Source of the DNA: an uncultured Muribaculaceae bacterium | Lineage (GTDB): Bacteria > Bacteroidota > Bacteroidia > Bacteroidales > Muribaculaceae | Assembly: GCA_910578665.1 (NCBI GenBank) | Contig: CAJTQU010000011.1 | Span: 1-63,638, forward strand | DNA length: 63,638 nucleotides | Direction: 5' to 3' | Shown: piece after piece, positions 34,634 through 42,363 of the stretch | Numbering within the stretch: the first letter of the stretch is position 1 | How the letters are laid out: each line of letters starts with the position of its first letter | Position numbers and translations under genes: made by a program | The notes under the pieces: generated by a model | What the model saw: the letters and a program-made list of their open reading frames with translations, nothing else | Databases searched by the model: none | What the model was told of the DNA's origin: nothing

Positions 34634-34987
34634 ATGAACAACCGACTTAAGATTTTGTCCGCAGCGGCAATAGCAATATTTACATCTTGCGGCGGCAACA
34701 AAGGGGCGGAGAGTATGGAAAAAGGCGAATCAGCTATGGCCGTGGTAGAAGCCGCCATGATGGAAGGTCGCAACGCTGCCCGCGTATTCCTGTCGCAAGA
34801 TCCAACAGACACCATGGCTATGGAACAGAAACTGCTCAATGCCCGGGCCATACAGAGCCGTTATGTAAATGACAACAATCATGATGCCGCCATGGCTTTT
34901 GACACTGCTTTCATTCACACATTGCGTGCCGCTCGCCCTGAACTGGCGCAACAAATCGAAACAGCATACTCGCCGGACAACAATTAA
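34634..34987 (+). CDS. Small lipoprotein, unknown function
   Basis: This 117-residue protein has a signal peptide ending in a lipobox (AIFTSC followed by GGN), so the mature protein is lipid-anchored. The rest is short, helical and Ala/Met-rich (ESAMAVVEAAMMEGRNAARVF). I recognise no family. I chose ATG 34634 because it places the hydrophobic core directly before the Cys. The pepT ATG follows 59 bases later on the same strand, so the two may share the promoter at 34571. Confidence 0.65.
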   Translation: MNNRLKILSAAAIAIFTSCGGNKGAESMEKGESAMAVVEAAMMEGRNAARVFLSQDPTDTMAMEQKLLNARAIQSRYVNDNNHDAAMAFDTAFIHTLRAARPELAQQIETAYSPDNN

Positions 34988-35046
34988 CCAAAAGAGACCG
35001 GACAAATACCCACTACTGATTATACAATCTAAAATCTAAATACGAC

Positions 35047-36267
35047 ATGACACTTGTAGACCGCTTTTTAGATTATGTAAAGTTTGACACACAAAGTGAC
35101 GAACTTACTAATCTGACACCATCGACCCCCGGTCAGATGGTCTTCGCGCAATATCTTGAAAAAGAGCTGCAAAAAATGGGACTTGAGGATATAACCCTTG
35201 ATGAAAACGGTTATCTGATGGCCACACTGCCGGCAAACACAGATGGGGATATTCCCGTAGTAGGCTTCATCGCACATCTTGACACAAGTCCCGACATGAG
35301 CGGCCGCCACGTCAATCCGCGCATTGTCAAGAATTATGACGGACAGGACATAACACTCAACGAAAAAGAGCAAATCGTACTTAGTCCGGGTGAATTCCCC
35401 GAGTTGCGCGACTATGTCGGCCAGGACCTCATCGTAACCGACGGCACAACCTTGCTGGGCGCCGACGATAAGGCTGGCATCGCCGAAATCATTTCGGCCG
35501 TGGCATATCTGCAGGAACACCCCGAAATAAAACATGGCAAAATACGCATTGCGTTCAATCCCGACGAGGAAATCGGTCTGGGCGCACATAAATTTGACGT
35601 AGAGCATTTCGGTTGCGATTTCGCATATACCATGGACGGTGGCGAAATAGGTGAACTTGAATATGAAAATTTCAATGCTGCCGTAGCCAGAATAACTATC
35701 AAAGGCCGCAACGTGCACCCCGGATCTGCAAAACACAAAATGATCAACTCCATCCGCGTGGCCACTCTGTTCACCCAGATGTTGCCCCGTTGGGAAACAC
35801 CAGAGCACACAGAGGGCTACGAGGGTTTCTACCACCTTGTAAATATCGAGGGCAGTGTGGAAAGCACGACTATCACATACATCATACGTGACCACGACCG
35901 TGCACGCTTTGAAAGCCGCAAGCGCGAAATCGAACATTTGGTGAACAAGACCAATAATGAATATCCCGGTTGCTGCACCGCAGAAATCAAAGACCAGTAT
36001 TACAACATGCGCGAGAAGATAGAGCCTGTGATGCACATTATAGATATTGCCAAACAGGCCATGTATGACGCCGATGTCACACCTAAGGTGCTTCCCATAC
36101 GCGGCGGTACTGACGGAGCCCAGCTCAGTTTTAAAGGCCTCCCCTGCCCCAACATCTTCGCCGGCGGTCTCAACTTCCACGGACGTTACGAATTTGTTCC
36201 CGTGCCCTCTATGGAAAAGGCCCGTGATGTAATAGTGCACATAGCCCGTCTCGTAGCCGGGAAATAA
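35047..36267 (+). CDS. pepT: Peptidase T (tripeptidase, M20B)
   Basis: This 406-residue zinc aminotripeptidase cleaves the N-terminal residue from tripeptides in the cytoplasm. Zinc-site motifs are GFIAHLDTSPDMSG (first His and Asp), LLGADDKAGIAEI (bridging Asp), FNPDEEIGLGAHKFD (Glu pair) and, near the C-terminus, RGGTDGAQLSFKGLPCPN and GGLNFHGRYEFV (last His). The domain between is the usual dimerisation insert. Length is standard. The miaA frame begins two or three bases past its stop. Confidence 0.96.
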   Translation: MTLVDRFLDYVKFDTQSDELTNLTPSTPGQMVFAQYLEKELQKMGLEDITLDENGYLMATLPANTDGDIPVVGFIAHLDTSPDMSGRHVNPRIVKNYDGQDITLNEKEQIVLSPGEFPELRDYVGQDLIVTDGTTLLGADDKAGIAEIISAVAYLQEHPEIKHGKIRIAFNPDEEIGLGAHKFDVEHFGCDFAYTMDGGEIGELEYENFNAAVARITIKGRNVHPGSAKHKMINSIRVATLFTQMLPRWETPEHTEGYEGFYHLVNIEGSVESTTITYIIRDHDRARFESRKREIEHLVNKTNNEYPGCCTAEIKDQYYNMREKIEPVMHIIDIAKQAMYDADVTPKVLPIRGGTDGAQLSFKGLPCPNIFAGGLNFHGRYEFVPVPSMEKARDVIVHIARLVAGK

Positions 36268-36269
36268 AA

Positions 36270-37181
36270 ATACAAAGAAACTCTACGGACACTCTGATCG
36301 TCATAACAGGTCCTACAGGCATAGGCAAAAGCGCATTGGCCATGTCTGTAGCCGAAAGGCTCGGCACAGAAATCATTTCGGCCGATTCCCGGCAAGTATA
36401 TGCCGACATTCCAGTGATTACGGCGGCTCCATCAGATCAAGACATGGCTCGTGTGCCGCATCACTTTGTCCGTACGCTTCCGCTTGACGCATATTTCAGC
36501 GCTTCGGTCTTCGAGACCGAAGCGCTGAATCTACTTCCTGACATCTTTGCGAGATGCGGAGGTACTACCGTAGTATGCGGCGGATCAATGATGTATATAG
36601 ATGCTTTGTGCAACGGCATCGACGATATTCCCACTATCAGTGACAGAGTAAGACTTCAGGTAGCCGTAATGCACAGTGAAAGAGGTGACGAGGCAATGCT
36701 GGAAATACTCCGCGATCTTGACTCTGAATATTATGAAGCAGTAGACCGACGCAATATAAAACGCGTATTGCACGCCATAGAAATATGTCTTGAGTCTGGC
36801 ACCCGCTACACCAAACTGCGTAAGGGTACAAGAAAGCAACGAGACTTCCGGATACTGAAATTTATGCTTATCGCGCCCAGAGACATATTATTTGACCGTA
36901 TCAACCGACGAGTGCTGTCTATGCTTGATGCAGGTATGGAGGAGGAGGCAAAGAAAGTATTGCCTTTCCGCCACCTCAACTCGTTAAACACTGTAGGATT
37001 CAAAGAAATGTTTAAATATCTGGACGGCGAGTGGGATCTAGATACCGCCATAGCACGCTTACAGAAAAACACCCGTGTATATGCAAAAAAACAACTGACC
37101 TGGTTTGCACGCGACAAGGAAATTAGAACTATTGACATATGCGGCAACGATGCCCTGTCGCATATACTGTCTGCTCTTTAA
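36270..37181 (+). CDS. miaA: tRNA dimethylallyltransferase, non-standard start
   Basis: This enzyme adds dimethylallyl to the N6 of A37 in tRNAs that read UNN codons. The frame has the P-loop GPTGIGKS, then ISADSRQVYADIP, TAAPSDQD, VVCGGSMMYIDALCNGID (substrate region), RRNIKRVLHAIEI and the late KEMFKYLDG. All match MiaA and the total is about 303 codons from 36270, a normal length. The frame is open from 36228, but no ATG, GTG or TTG lies upstream of the P-loop. The first in-frame TTG (36336) and ATG (36342) fall after it. Candidate starts are ATA 36270 (two bases after the pepT stop, position suited to a lost ATG) and CTG 36294. Translation may be coupled to pepT. A mutation, a rare start codon or a base error are all possible. 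Confidence 0.85.
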   Translation: MQRNSTDTLIVITGPTGIGKSALAMSVAERLGTEIISADSRQVYADIPVITAAPSDQDMARVPHHFVRTLPLDAYFSASVFETEALNLLPDIFARCGGTTVVCGGSMMYIDALCNGIDDIPTISDRVRLQVAVMHSERGDEAMLEILRDLDSEYYEAVDRRNIKRVLHAIEICLESGTRYTKLRKGTRKQRDFRILKFMLIAPRDILFDRINRRVLSMLDAGMEEEAKKVLPFRHLNSLNTVGFKEMFKYLDGEWDLDTAIARLQKNTRVYAKKQLTWFARDKEIRTIDICGNDALSHILSAL

Positions 37182-37198
37182 CACATAACATAAAAAAA

Positions 37199-37245
37199 CA
37201 GAAGGCGGATTTGGGTTTAACCGGATCCGCCTTCTGTGTTTTTTT
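37199..37245. terminator. Bidirectional terminator between miaA and FKBP gene
   Basis: A 12-bp perfect stem (37199-37210 with 37225-37236) followed by TGTTTTTTT on the plus strand and by TTTTTTTATG on the minus strand. The genes converge on it. Confidence 0.8.
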
Positions 37246-37257
37246 ACGAAAAATATA

Positions 37258-37812
37258 TTATATCGCATCTGTCTGATAGCCCGGTATACCAAGCAGTCTT
37301 ACCTGGAAGATAAGATTGGAATAAGGCTTTACCTTGCCATATTCCCTGGCACCATAAGCCTGCGAATAGGGAATAATAATCGTACATGAATCTCCCACGT
37401 GCATAGCAGACAATGCTATCACCCAGCCCGAAAGATTTTTGTTAAGCTGCGTACGGTACACACTGTCTGCAGGAGTAGTGCGCGAATATGAATTGTCAAT
37501 CATCACACTGTCTATATCCTGCACCTGGTACTTTACATCTATAGTAGAGGTCGACAGCGGTGACAGATTTTTCTCTGTCAGACTGCGGTCATTATGCCAC
37601 CTCATCAGCACATATCCGTTATTGTCCCACGCAGAATTTATGCGTTCATAAAGATTCGCGCCAGACTCGTCTTTCTCTGCAGCTTTAGCGTCAATCCATT
37701 TTTCATTTTCCTTTCTCCACTTTTCATAGGTTTCCGGCTCGTCATCCCCCAGACAGGATGGAAGCATGCAGAGAACGAAGAAAGCCGCAATAATATAAAA
37801 GGTCTTTTTCAT
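37258..37812 (-). CDS. FKBP-type peptidyl-prolyl isomerase lipoprotein
   Basis: This 184-residue lipoprotein has a signal peptide ending in a lipobox (VLCMLPSC). The C-terminal part has FKBP-type features: VGDSCTIIIPYSQAYGAREYG, then YSNLIFQVRLLGI. Family enzymes speed proline cis-trans isomerisation in folding of exported proteins. Some catalytic aromatic positions of FKBP are not obvious, so it may be a weak or binding-only member. I chose ATG 37812; ATG 37830 and the first ATG 37878 would weaken the signal peptide. It follows lemA by 25 bases and belongs to the glyS-lemA unit. Confidence 0.75.
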   Translation of the reverse strand: MKKTFYIIAAFFVLCMLPSCLGDDEPETYEKWRKENEKWIDAKAAEKDESGANLYERINSAWDNNGYVLMRWHNDRSLTEKNLSPLSTSTIDVKYQVQDIDSVMIDNSYSRTTPADSVYRTQLNKNLSGWVIALSAMHVGDSCTIIIPYSQAYGAREYGKVKPYSNLIFQVRLLGIPGYQTDAI

Positions 37813-37837
37813 CGTTTTACAGTATTTCATCAACCCC

Positions 37838-38458
37838 TTATTCCTCGTCTTCAAATACGCTGGGGGCAGAAGCCGCATCTGCGTCTGCTTTGAACATAGA
37901 TTTGGGGGTAAAGCCGAACATGCCAGAAATCAAGACATTGGGGAACGAACGAACCTTCTTGTTGTAAACCTTTACTGCATCGTTATAGTTTACGCGAGCC
38001 ACCTGGATACGGTTTTCCGTGCCGGTCAGATTTTCCTGAAAATCCAGGAAGTTCTGAGACGAGCGCAGTTCCGGATATGCCTCTCTGACGGCATTAACAT
38101 AAATATCCAGAGCTTTTTTAGCCTGGTCCTGCGCAAGCATATAGCGGTCCATCTGCTGTTCGTCAGCCGGTATGGCTCCTCCGGCTGCCTGGTCGGCATT
38201 CTGCTGGGCACGCACCGCTGCCGAACGAGCCTTTACAACTTCGGTATACGTCTTACCCTCATGTTTGGCAAACGCTTTCACCGTCTTTTCCAGATTAGGT
38301 ATCAAATCCTTACGCCTCTGATACTGGCTCTCGACATTTCCCCACGCGGTATCGACCTCCACCTGGGTGTTCAACATACCGTTATAACCCGACACCAGCC
38401 AGATCACCAATACCAGGACTATAGCTCCTATTATAATCAACGTCCTATACTTCTTCAT
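37838..38458 (-). CDS. LemA-family protein
   Basis: This 206-residue protein has an N-terminal membrane helix (LIIIGAIVLVLVIWLV) and a helical LemA domain: YNGMLNTQVEVDTAWGNVESQYQRR, then DLIPNLEKTVKAF and YNDAVKVYNKKVRSFPN. LemA proteins form helical bundles outside the membrane; their job is not well known. A loop rich in Gln/Ala (about 85-115) is typical. It lies 20 bases after glyS on the same strand. Confidence 0.88.
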   Translation of the reverse strand: MKKYRTLIIIGAIVLVLVIWLVSGYNGMLNTQVEVDTAWGNVESQYQRRKDLIPNLEKTVKAFAKHEGKTYTEVVKARSAAVRAQQNADQAAGGAIPADEQQMDRYMLAQDQAKKALDIYVNAVREAYPELRSSQNFLDFQENLTGTENRIQVARVNYNDAVKVYNKKVRSFPNVLISGMFGFTPKSMFKADADAASAPSVFEDEE

Positions 38459-38478
38459 ATCAAAATAATTTAAAATGT

Positions 38479-40023
38479 TTAAAGCAATTTCTTGAGCAGG
38501 CTGTTAAGGCTCACCTCTTCTTTCAATATTCTTTCCACCTCGTCTACCGAGAGCCGCTGCTGCTCCATTGAATCACGATGACGCATTGTCACAGTACCGT
38601 CTTCAAGCGTCTGGTGGTCTACAGTGATACAATATGGTGTACCGATGGCATCTTCACGACGATAGCGCTTGCCGATGGAGTCTTTCTCATCATAATGGCA
38701 AGTGAAATCAAAACGAAGACGATGCTGTATCTCACGGGCTTTTTCGGGCAGTCCGTCCTTCTTAACCAACGGGAGCACAGCACATTTAACCGGTGCAAGA
38801 GCCGCTGGGAAACGCAATACCACGCGCGAATCGCCACCTTCGAGCTGCTGCTCGTCATACGCGCTGCATAGCACAGTAAGGAACATACGGTCCACACCTA
38901 TAGAGGTCTCTATAACGTATGGCACATAGCTTTCGTTTAATTCGGGATCAAAATATTGTATTTTCTTGCCCGAAAACTTTTCATGCTGCGCCAGGTCAAA
39001 GTTAGTACGCGAATGTATTCCCTCTACCTCCTTAAAGCCAAAAGGCATCTTAAATTCAATATCGGTAGCAGCGTTGGCATAATGAGCCAGCTTTTCATGA
39101 TCATGAAAACGGTACTTGTCATCTCCTAGTCCCAGGGCCTTATGCCAGCGCATACGGGTCTGGCGCCAGAAGTCGAAGTATTTCAATTCATCGCCCGGAC
39201 GCACAAAAAACTGCATTTCCATCTGCTCGAACTCGCGCATGCGGAAAATAAACTGACGCGCGACTATCTCATTACGGAAAGCCTTGCCTATCTGTGCGAT
39301 ACCGAACGGCAGACGCATACGTCCTGTTTTCTGGACATTCAAGTAATTTACAAATATTCCCTGCGCTGTCTCAGGACGGAGATACACATCCATCGCACCA
39401 TCTGCCGTAGAACCCATCTCGGTCTTAAACATAAGGTTGAACTGGCGCACATCTGTCCAATTGCGTGTGCCGCTCACGGGGCAGACTATGCCATAATCAA
39501 GAATAATCTGCTTGAGATCTACCAGGTCGTTATCCTCCATAGCCTTGGCAAACCGCGCATGCAATTCGTCTCGTTTTCGCTGGTAATCCAGCACGCGCGG
39601 ATTAGTCTGACGGAACATGCTTTCATCAAACGAATCACCAAAACGTTTGGCGGCTTTTGCCACCTCTTTATTGATTTTTTCCTCCATCTTGCCGATTTCA
39701 TCCTCGATGAGCACATCGGCGCGGTAACGTTTCTTTGAATCACGGTTGTCTATCAACGGGTCATTGAACGCGTCCACATGTCCTGACGCTTTCCATACGG
39801 AGGGGTGCATGAAGATGGCCGAGTCAATACCAACAATATTGTCATGAAGCATAGTCATCGCCTCCCACCAGTAGCGTTTGATATTATTTTTAAGTTCCAC
39901 ACCGTTCTGGCCGTAATCATACACGGCAGACAGACCGTCATATATCTCGCTGGACTGGAACACGAAACCATACTCTTTGGCATGGGCCACTATTGTCTTG
40001 AACACATCTTCTTGCTTTGCCAT
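38479..40023 (-). CDS. glyS: Glycyl-tRNA synthetase (dimeric, class IIa)
   Basis: This 514-residue enzyme charges tRNA-Gly. It has VFQSSEIYDGLSAVYDYGQNG, the class II motif 2 region GKAFRNEIVARQFIFRMREFEQME and the motif 3 part SIGVDRMFLTVL, with the anticodon-binding domain at the end (VLPLVKKDGLPEKAREI). The family is the homodimer type, unlike the alpha2beta2 E. coli form. No T-box-like leader is visible. The promoter (40059-40089) is divergent from the one for queF. It is first in a unit with lemA and the FKBP lipoprotein. Confidence 0.96.
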   Translation of the reverse strand: MAKQEDVFKTIVAHAKEYGFVFQSSEIYDGLSAVYDYGQNGVELKNNIKRYWWEAMTMLHDNIVGIDSAIFMHPSVWKASGHVDAFNDPLIDNRDSKKRYRADVLIEDEIGKMEEKINKEVAKAAKRFGDSFDESMFRQTNPRVLDYQRKRDELHARFAKAMEDNDLVDLKQIILDYGIVCPVSGTRNWTDVRQFNLMFKTEMGSTADGAMDVYLRPETAQGIFVNYLNVQKTGRMRLPFGIAQIGKAFRNEIVARQFIFRMREFEQMEMQFFVRPGDELKYFDFWRQTRMRWHKALGLGDDKYRFHDHEKLAHYANAATDIEFKMPFGFKEVEGIHSRTNFDLAQHEKFSGKKIQYFDPELNESYVPYVIETSIGVDRMFLTVLCSAYDEQQLEGGDSRVVLRFPAALAPVKCAVLPLVKKDGLPEKAREIQHRLRFDFTCHYDEKDSIGKRYRREDAIGTPYCITVDHQTLEDGTVTMRHRDSMEQQRLSVDEVERILKEEVSLNSLLKKLL

Positions 40024-40058
40024 TATATCTTGCGTTTATATATTCATATTATAGATTA

Positions 40059-40089
40059 CAAAGTTACAATATTCCCACGAAATGCACAA
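40059..40089 (-). promoter_or_regulatory. Promoter of glyS
   Basis: On the minus strand TTG (40089-40087), 20 bases, TAACTTTG (40066-40059), matching the Bacteroidota promoter; the ATG is at 40023. Confidence 0.7.
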
Positions 40090-40125
40090 CTCCACCACGA
40101 TTTTTTGCCTACACCACAATATCGA

Positions 40126-40157
40126 TTTGGCCGTTCACCGGGAATTTAGTAACTTTG
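40126..40157 (+). promoter_or_regulatory. Promoter of the queuosine operon
   Basis: TTTG (40126-40129), 20 bases, then TAACTTTG (40150-40157). The predicted transcript starts around 40162-40164, so its leader is only about 40 bases, occupied by the hairpin noted next. Confidence 0.7.
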
Positions 40158-40163
40158 CACAAA

Positions 40164-40197
40164 TTGCGCGGAAGTAAAACCCGCCTAAAAAATTCTT
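40164..40197 (+). promoter_or_regulatory. Candidate preQ1-I-like riboswitch in queF leader
   Basis: The leader has GCGCGG, an A-rich loop (AAGTAAAA) and CCCGC as a stem with one bulged C, then CTAAAAAATTC. This recalls the preQ1-I class: a short stem, loop and A-rich tail that folds back, within about 34 bases, next to queuosine genes. The loop is shorter than usual and the key C and tail positions have not been checked against the covariance model. It could also be a simple hairpin. Confidence 0.3.
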
Positions 40198-40203
40198 ACA
40201 CAC

Positions 40204-40668
40204 ATGCGTACTGATAAAGAATTAGAAGGTGTGACCCTGCTTGGCAACCAGGGTACCGTATATGCCTCAGACTATTGCCCGGACGTGCTGGAAACATTTG
40301 AAAACAAGCATCCCGACCGTGATTATGTGGTGACTTTTGATTGCCCTGAATTCACCACATTATGCCCAAAGACAGGCCAGCCTGATTTCGGGCACATATA
40401 TATCAAATACATACCGCGTACACGCATGGTGGAAAGCAAGAGCCTCAAGCTGTACCTGTTCTCTTTTCGCAACCATGGCGATTTTCATGAAGACTGTGTG
40501 AATATCATACTGAACGATCTCTGGCACCTCATGGATCCGAAATACATCGAAGTCAAGGGTCGTTTCATGCCTCGCGGCGGCATCAGCATACATCCGTTCG
40601 CATGTCGCGGAGACGAAAACCACAAACATCTGGAAAAGGAACGCATGCTGGCGGAACTTAATTCTTAA
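40204..40668 (+). CDS. queF: NADPH-dependent 7-cyano-7-deazaguanine reductase
   Basis: This 154-residue enzyme reduces preQ0 to preQ1. It has the catalytic Cys in FTTLCPKTGQPDFGHIYI and MVESKSLKLYLFSFRNHGDFHEDCVN (QueF signature E(S/L)K(S/A)xK...RNxGxFHE). The later KGRFMPRGGISIHPF fits the T-fold. This is the short YkvM type. It is first in the queF-queC-queD-queE operon; queC starts six bases after its stop. Confidence 0.96.
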   Translation: MRTDKELEGVTLLGNQGTVYASDYCPDVLETFENKHPDRDYVVTFDCPEFTTLCPKTGQPDFGHIYIKYIPRTRMVESKSLKLYLFSFRNHGDFHEDCVNIILNDLWHLMDPKYIEVKGRFMPRGGISIHPFACRGDENHKHLEKERMLAELNS

Positions 40669-40674
40669 ACGACC

Positions 40675-41328
40675 ATGGACAAAGACTGTGTGCTCATTTT
40701 GTCCGGAGGCATGGACTCTACCACCATGCTTCACGAATATGCCGGACGTATAGCCTTGGCCGTAAGCTTTGATTACGGCTCCAACCATAACGCCAGAGAG
40801 ATAGAATATGCCCGAATGAATTGCGAAATCACGGGAGTGGAACATATTGTCATCCCCCTCACTTTCATGGGCAGGTATTTCAATTCGTCTCTGCTCGAAG
40901 GTGCCGACAAAATACCAGACGGGCATTATGCCGAAGACAATATGAAAAGCACCGTAGTGCCTTTCCGCAACGGAATAATGCTGGCCGTGGCAGCCGGGCT
41001 GGCCGAAAGCCGCGGTCTGAAGCATGTAATGATGGCAAACCACGGAGGCGACCATACCATATATCCGGACTGCCGCCCGGAATTCGCTGCCGCCATGAGC
41101 GAGGCAATGCGAACAGGCACATTTCCGGGTATCACGTTGCTCGCCCCGTATACAGAGTTGTCCAAAGGAGAGATCGCCGCGCACGGCAAGGGGCTGGGTA
41201 TGGATTACTCGCTTACATACTCATGCTACAAAGGCCGTGAGAAACACTGTGGCACATGCGGTACCTGCGTAGAGAGAAAAGAGGCACTGGCAGCGGCAGG
41301 GATCGATGACCCCACAGAATACGAATAA
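40675..41328 (+). CDS. queC: 7-cyano-7-deazaguanine synthase
   Basis: This 217-residue enzyme turns 7-carboxy-7-deazaguanine into preQ0 with ATP and ammonia. It has the PP-loop ILSGGMDSTTMLHEY and FDYGSNHNAREIEYA, then VPFRNGIMLAVAAGLAESRG. Near the C-terminus CYKGREKHCGTCGTCVERKEA holds the four Cys of the zinc site. Next, queD starts 11 bases after its stop. Confidence 0.96.
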   Translation: MDKDCVLILSGGMDSTTMLHEYAGRIALAVSFDYGSNHNAREIEYARMNCEITGVEHIVIPLTFMGRYFNSSLLEGADKIPDGHYAEDNMKSTVVPFRNGIMLAVAAGLAESRGLKHVMMANHGGDHTIYPDCRPEFAAAMSEAMRTGTFPGITLLAPYTELSKGEIAAHGKGLGMDYSLTYSCYKGREKHCGTCGTCVERKEALAAAGIDDPTEYE

Positions 41329-41339
41329 TAATCATCCCC

Positions 41340-41672
41340 ATGTATTACGTACAGAAAAGAATTGAGATTTCGGCTGCACACAGGCTTAATCTGTCATATG
41401 AGAGCAAATGCACATCGCTCCACGGACATAACTGGATTATCACGGTACACTGCCGTGCTAAAGCATTAAACCAAGACGGAATGGTAGCTGACTTCACCCA
41501 TATCAAACAACTGATACAGGGACGGCTGGACCATGCCGTGCTTAATGATGTCATTGATTGCAACCCTACAGCTGAAAATCTGGCACGCTGGATAGTAGAC
41601 CTGATTCCCGAATGCTACCGTTGCGATGTGCAAGAGAGCGAGGGCAATATAGCTTCATATGAATCAGACTAA
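41340..41672 (+). CDS. queD: 6-carboxy-tetrahydropterin synthase
   Basis: This 110-residue enzyme makes 6-carboxy-5,6,7,8-tetrahydropterin from dihydroneopterin triphosphate, the second step of queuosine synthesis. It has the zinc-binding His in ISAAHRL and LHGHNW, the catalytic Cys in SKCTSLHGHN, and DFTHIKQLI with LDHAVLND. It is a little shorter than the 120-residue E. coli protein. It ends six bases before queE. Confidence 0.95.
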   Translation: MYYVQKRIEISAAHRLNLSYESKCTSLHGHNWIITVHCRAKALNQDGMVADFTHIKQLIQGRLDHAVLNDVIDCNPTAENLARWIVDLIPECYRCDVQESEGNIASYESD

Positions 41673-41678
41673 ACACAC

Positions 41679-42290
41679 ATGAGGCGCATAAACGAGATTT
41701 TCTATTCCCTGCAAGGAGAAGGTGCGCATGCCGGTGTACCATGTGTATTCGTACGATTCTGCGGCTGCAATCTGCGTTGCACATTTTGCGATACAGCCCA
41801 CGAACAAGGTGTCGAAATGAGCGATGCCGACATTGTGGCATATATAAACACTTATCCGGCAGAGTGGATCGTGCTCACAGGAGGCGAACCATCATTATGG
41901 ATTGACGATGATTTTGTACACACACTACATGTGGCCACCGGCAAAAAAATAGCTATTGAAACCAACGGGACCCACCGTATACCACAAGAGACCGACTGGG
42001 TGACGCTCTCTCCTAAATTCGGAATGACCACGCCAGAATACAGCAGCGAGGCCGCCAGAATATGCGTGCAACGTGCAGACGAAATCAAAGTGGTAGACAC
42101 GGGCCAGCCCCTTGAGCCATACTTCACACTCCCACAGGCCCGTTCAAATACAATGATGTTCCTACAACCATGTTATGTTGACGATCAGGCTGCTTTCGCA
42201 TCAAACGTGGCACGGACAATCCAACGCGTAAAAGATGACCCTCGCTGGAGGCTGAGTGTGCAACTGCACCGTTATCTACAAATACCGTAG
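41679..42290 (+). CDS. queE: 7-carboxy-7-deazaguanine synthase (radical SAM)
   Basis: This 203-residue radical SAM enzyme rearranges carboxy-tetrahydropterin to 7-carboxy-7-deazaguanine. The cluster motif is CGCNLRCTFCDTAHE (CxxxCxxC type), preceded by IFYSLQGEGAHAGVPCVFVRF, and VLTGGEPSLW follows. The last residues HRYLQIP match the family C-terminus. It closes the queuosine operon, followed by a long hairpin terminator. Confidence 0.96.
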   Translation: MRRINEIFYSLQGEGAHAGVPCVFVRFCGCNLRCTFCDTAHEQGVEMSDADIVAYINTYPAEWIVLTGGEPSLWIDDDFVHTLHVATGKKIAIETNGTHRIPQETDWVTLSPKFGMTTPEYSSEAARICVQRADEIKVVDTGQPLEPYFTLPQARSNTMMFLQPCYVDDQAAFASNVARTIQRVKDDPRWRLSVQLHRYLQIP

Positions 42291-42306
42291 TCACTTATAC
42301 TACTTA

Positions 42307-42353
42307 CAAAAAGAAACAGTTCCTGTTAAAATAACAGGAACTGTTTCTTTTTG
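42307..42353. terminator. Bidirectional terminator between queE and nifJ
   Basis: A 22-bp perfect inverted repeat (42307-42328 with 42332-42353, 3-base loop) with an A-run at one end and a T-run at the other. It ends both convergent transcripts. Confidence 0.85.
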
Positions 42354-42363
42354 TATTGGATTA

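Noticed and set aside
35068..36240. Long minus-strand frame of 390 codons
   Set aside because: It is antisense to pepT, whose motifs and length are standard. The antisense product is Cys/His/Val-rich with no domain.
40024..40203. T-box leader for glyS
   Set aside because: The glyS leader is about 30 bases, too short for a T-box.
40360..41184. Minus-strand frame of 274 codons
   Set aside because: It is antisense to queF and queC, both clearly real.
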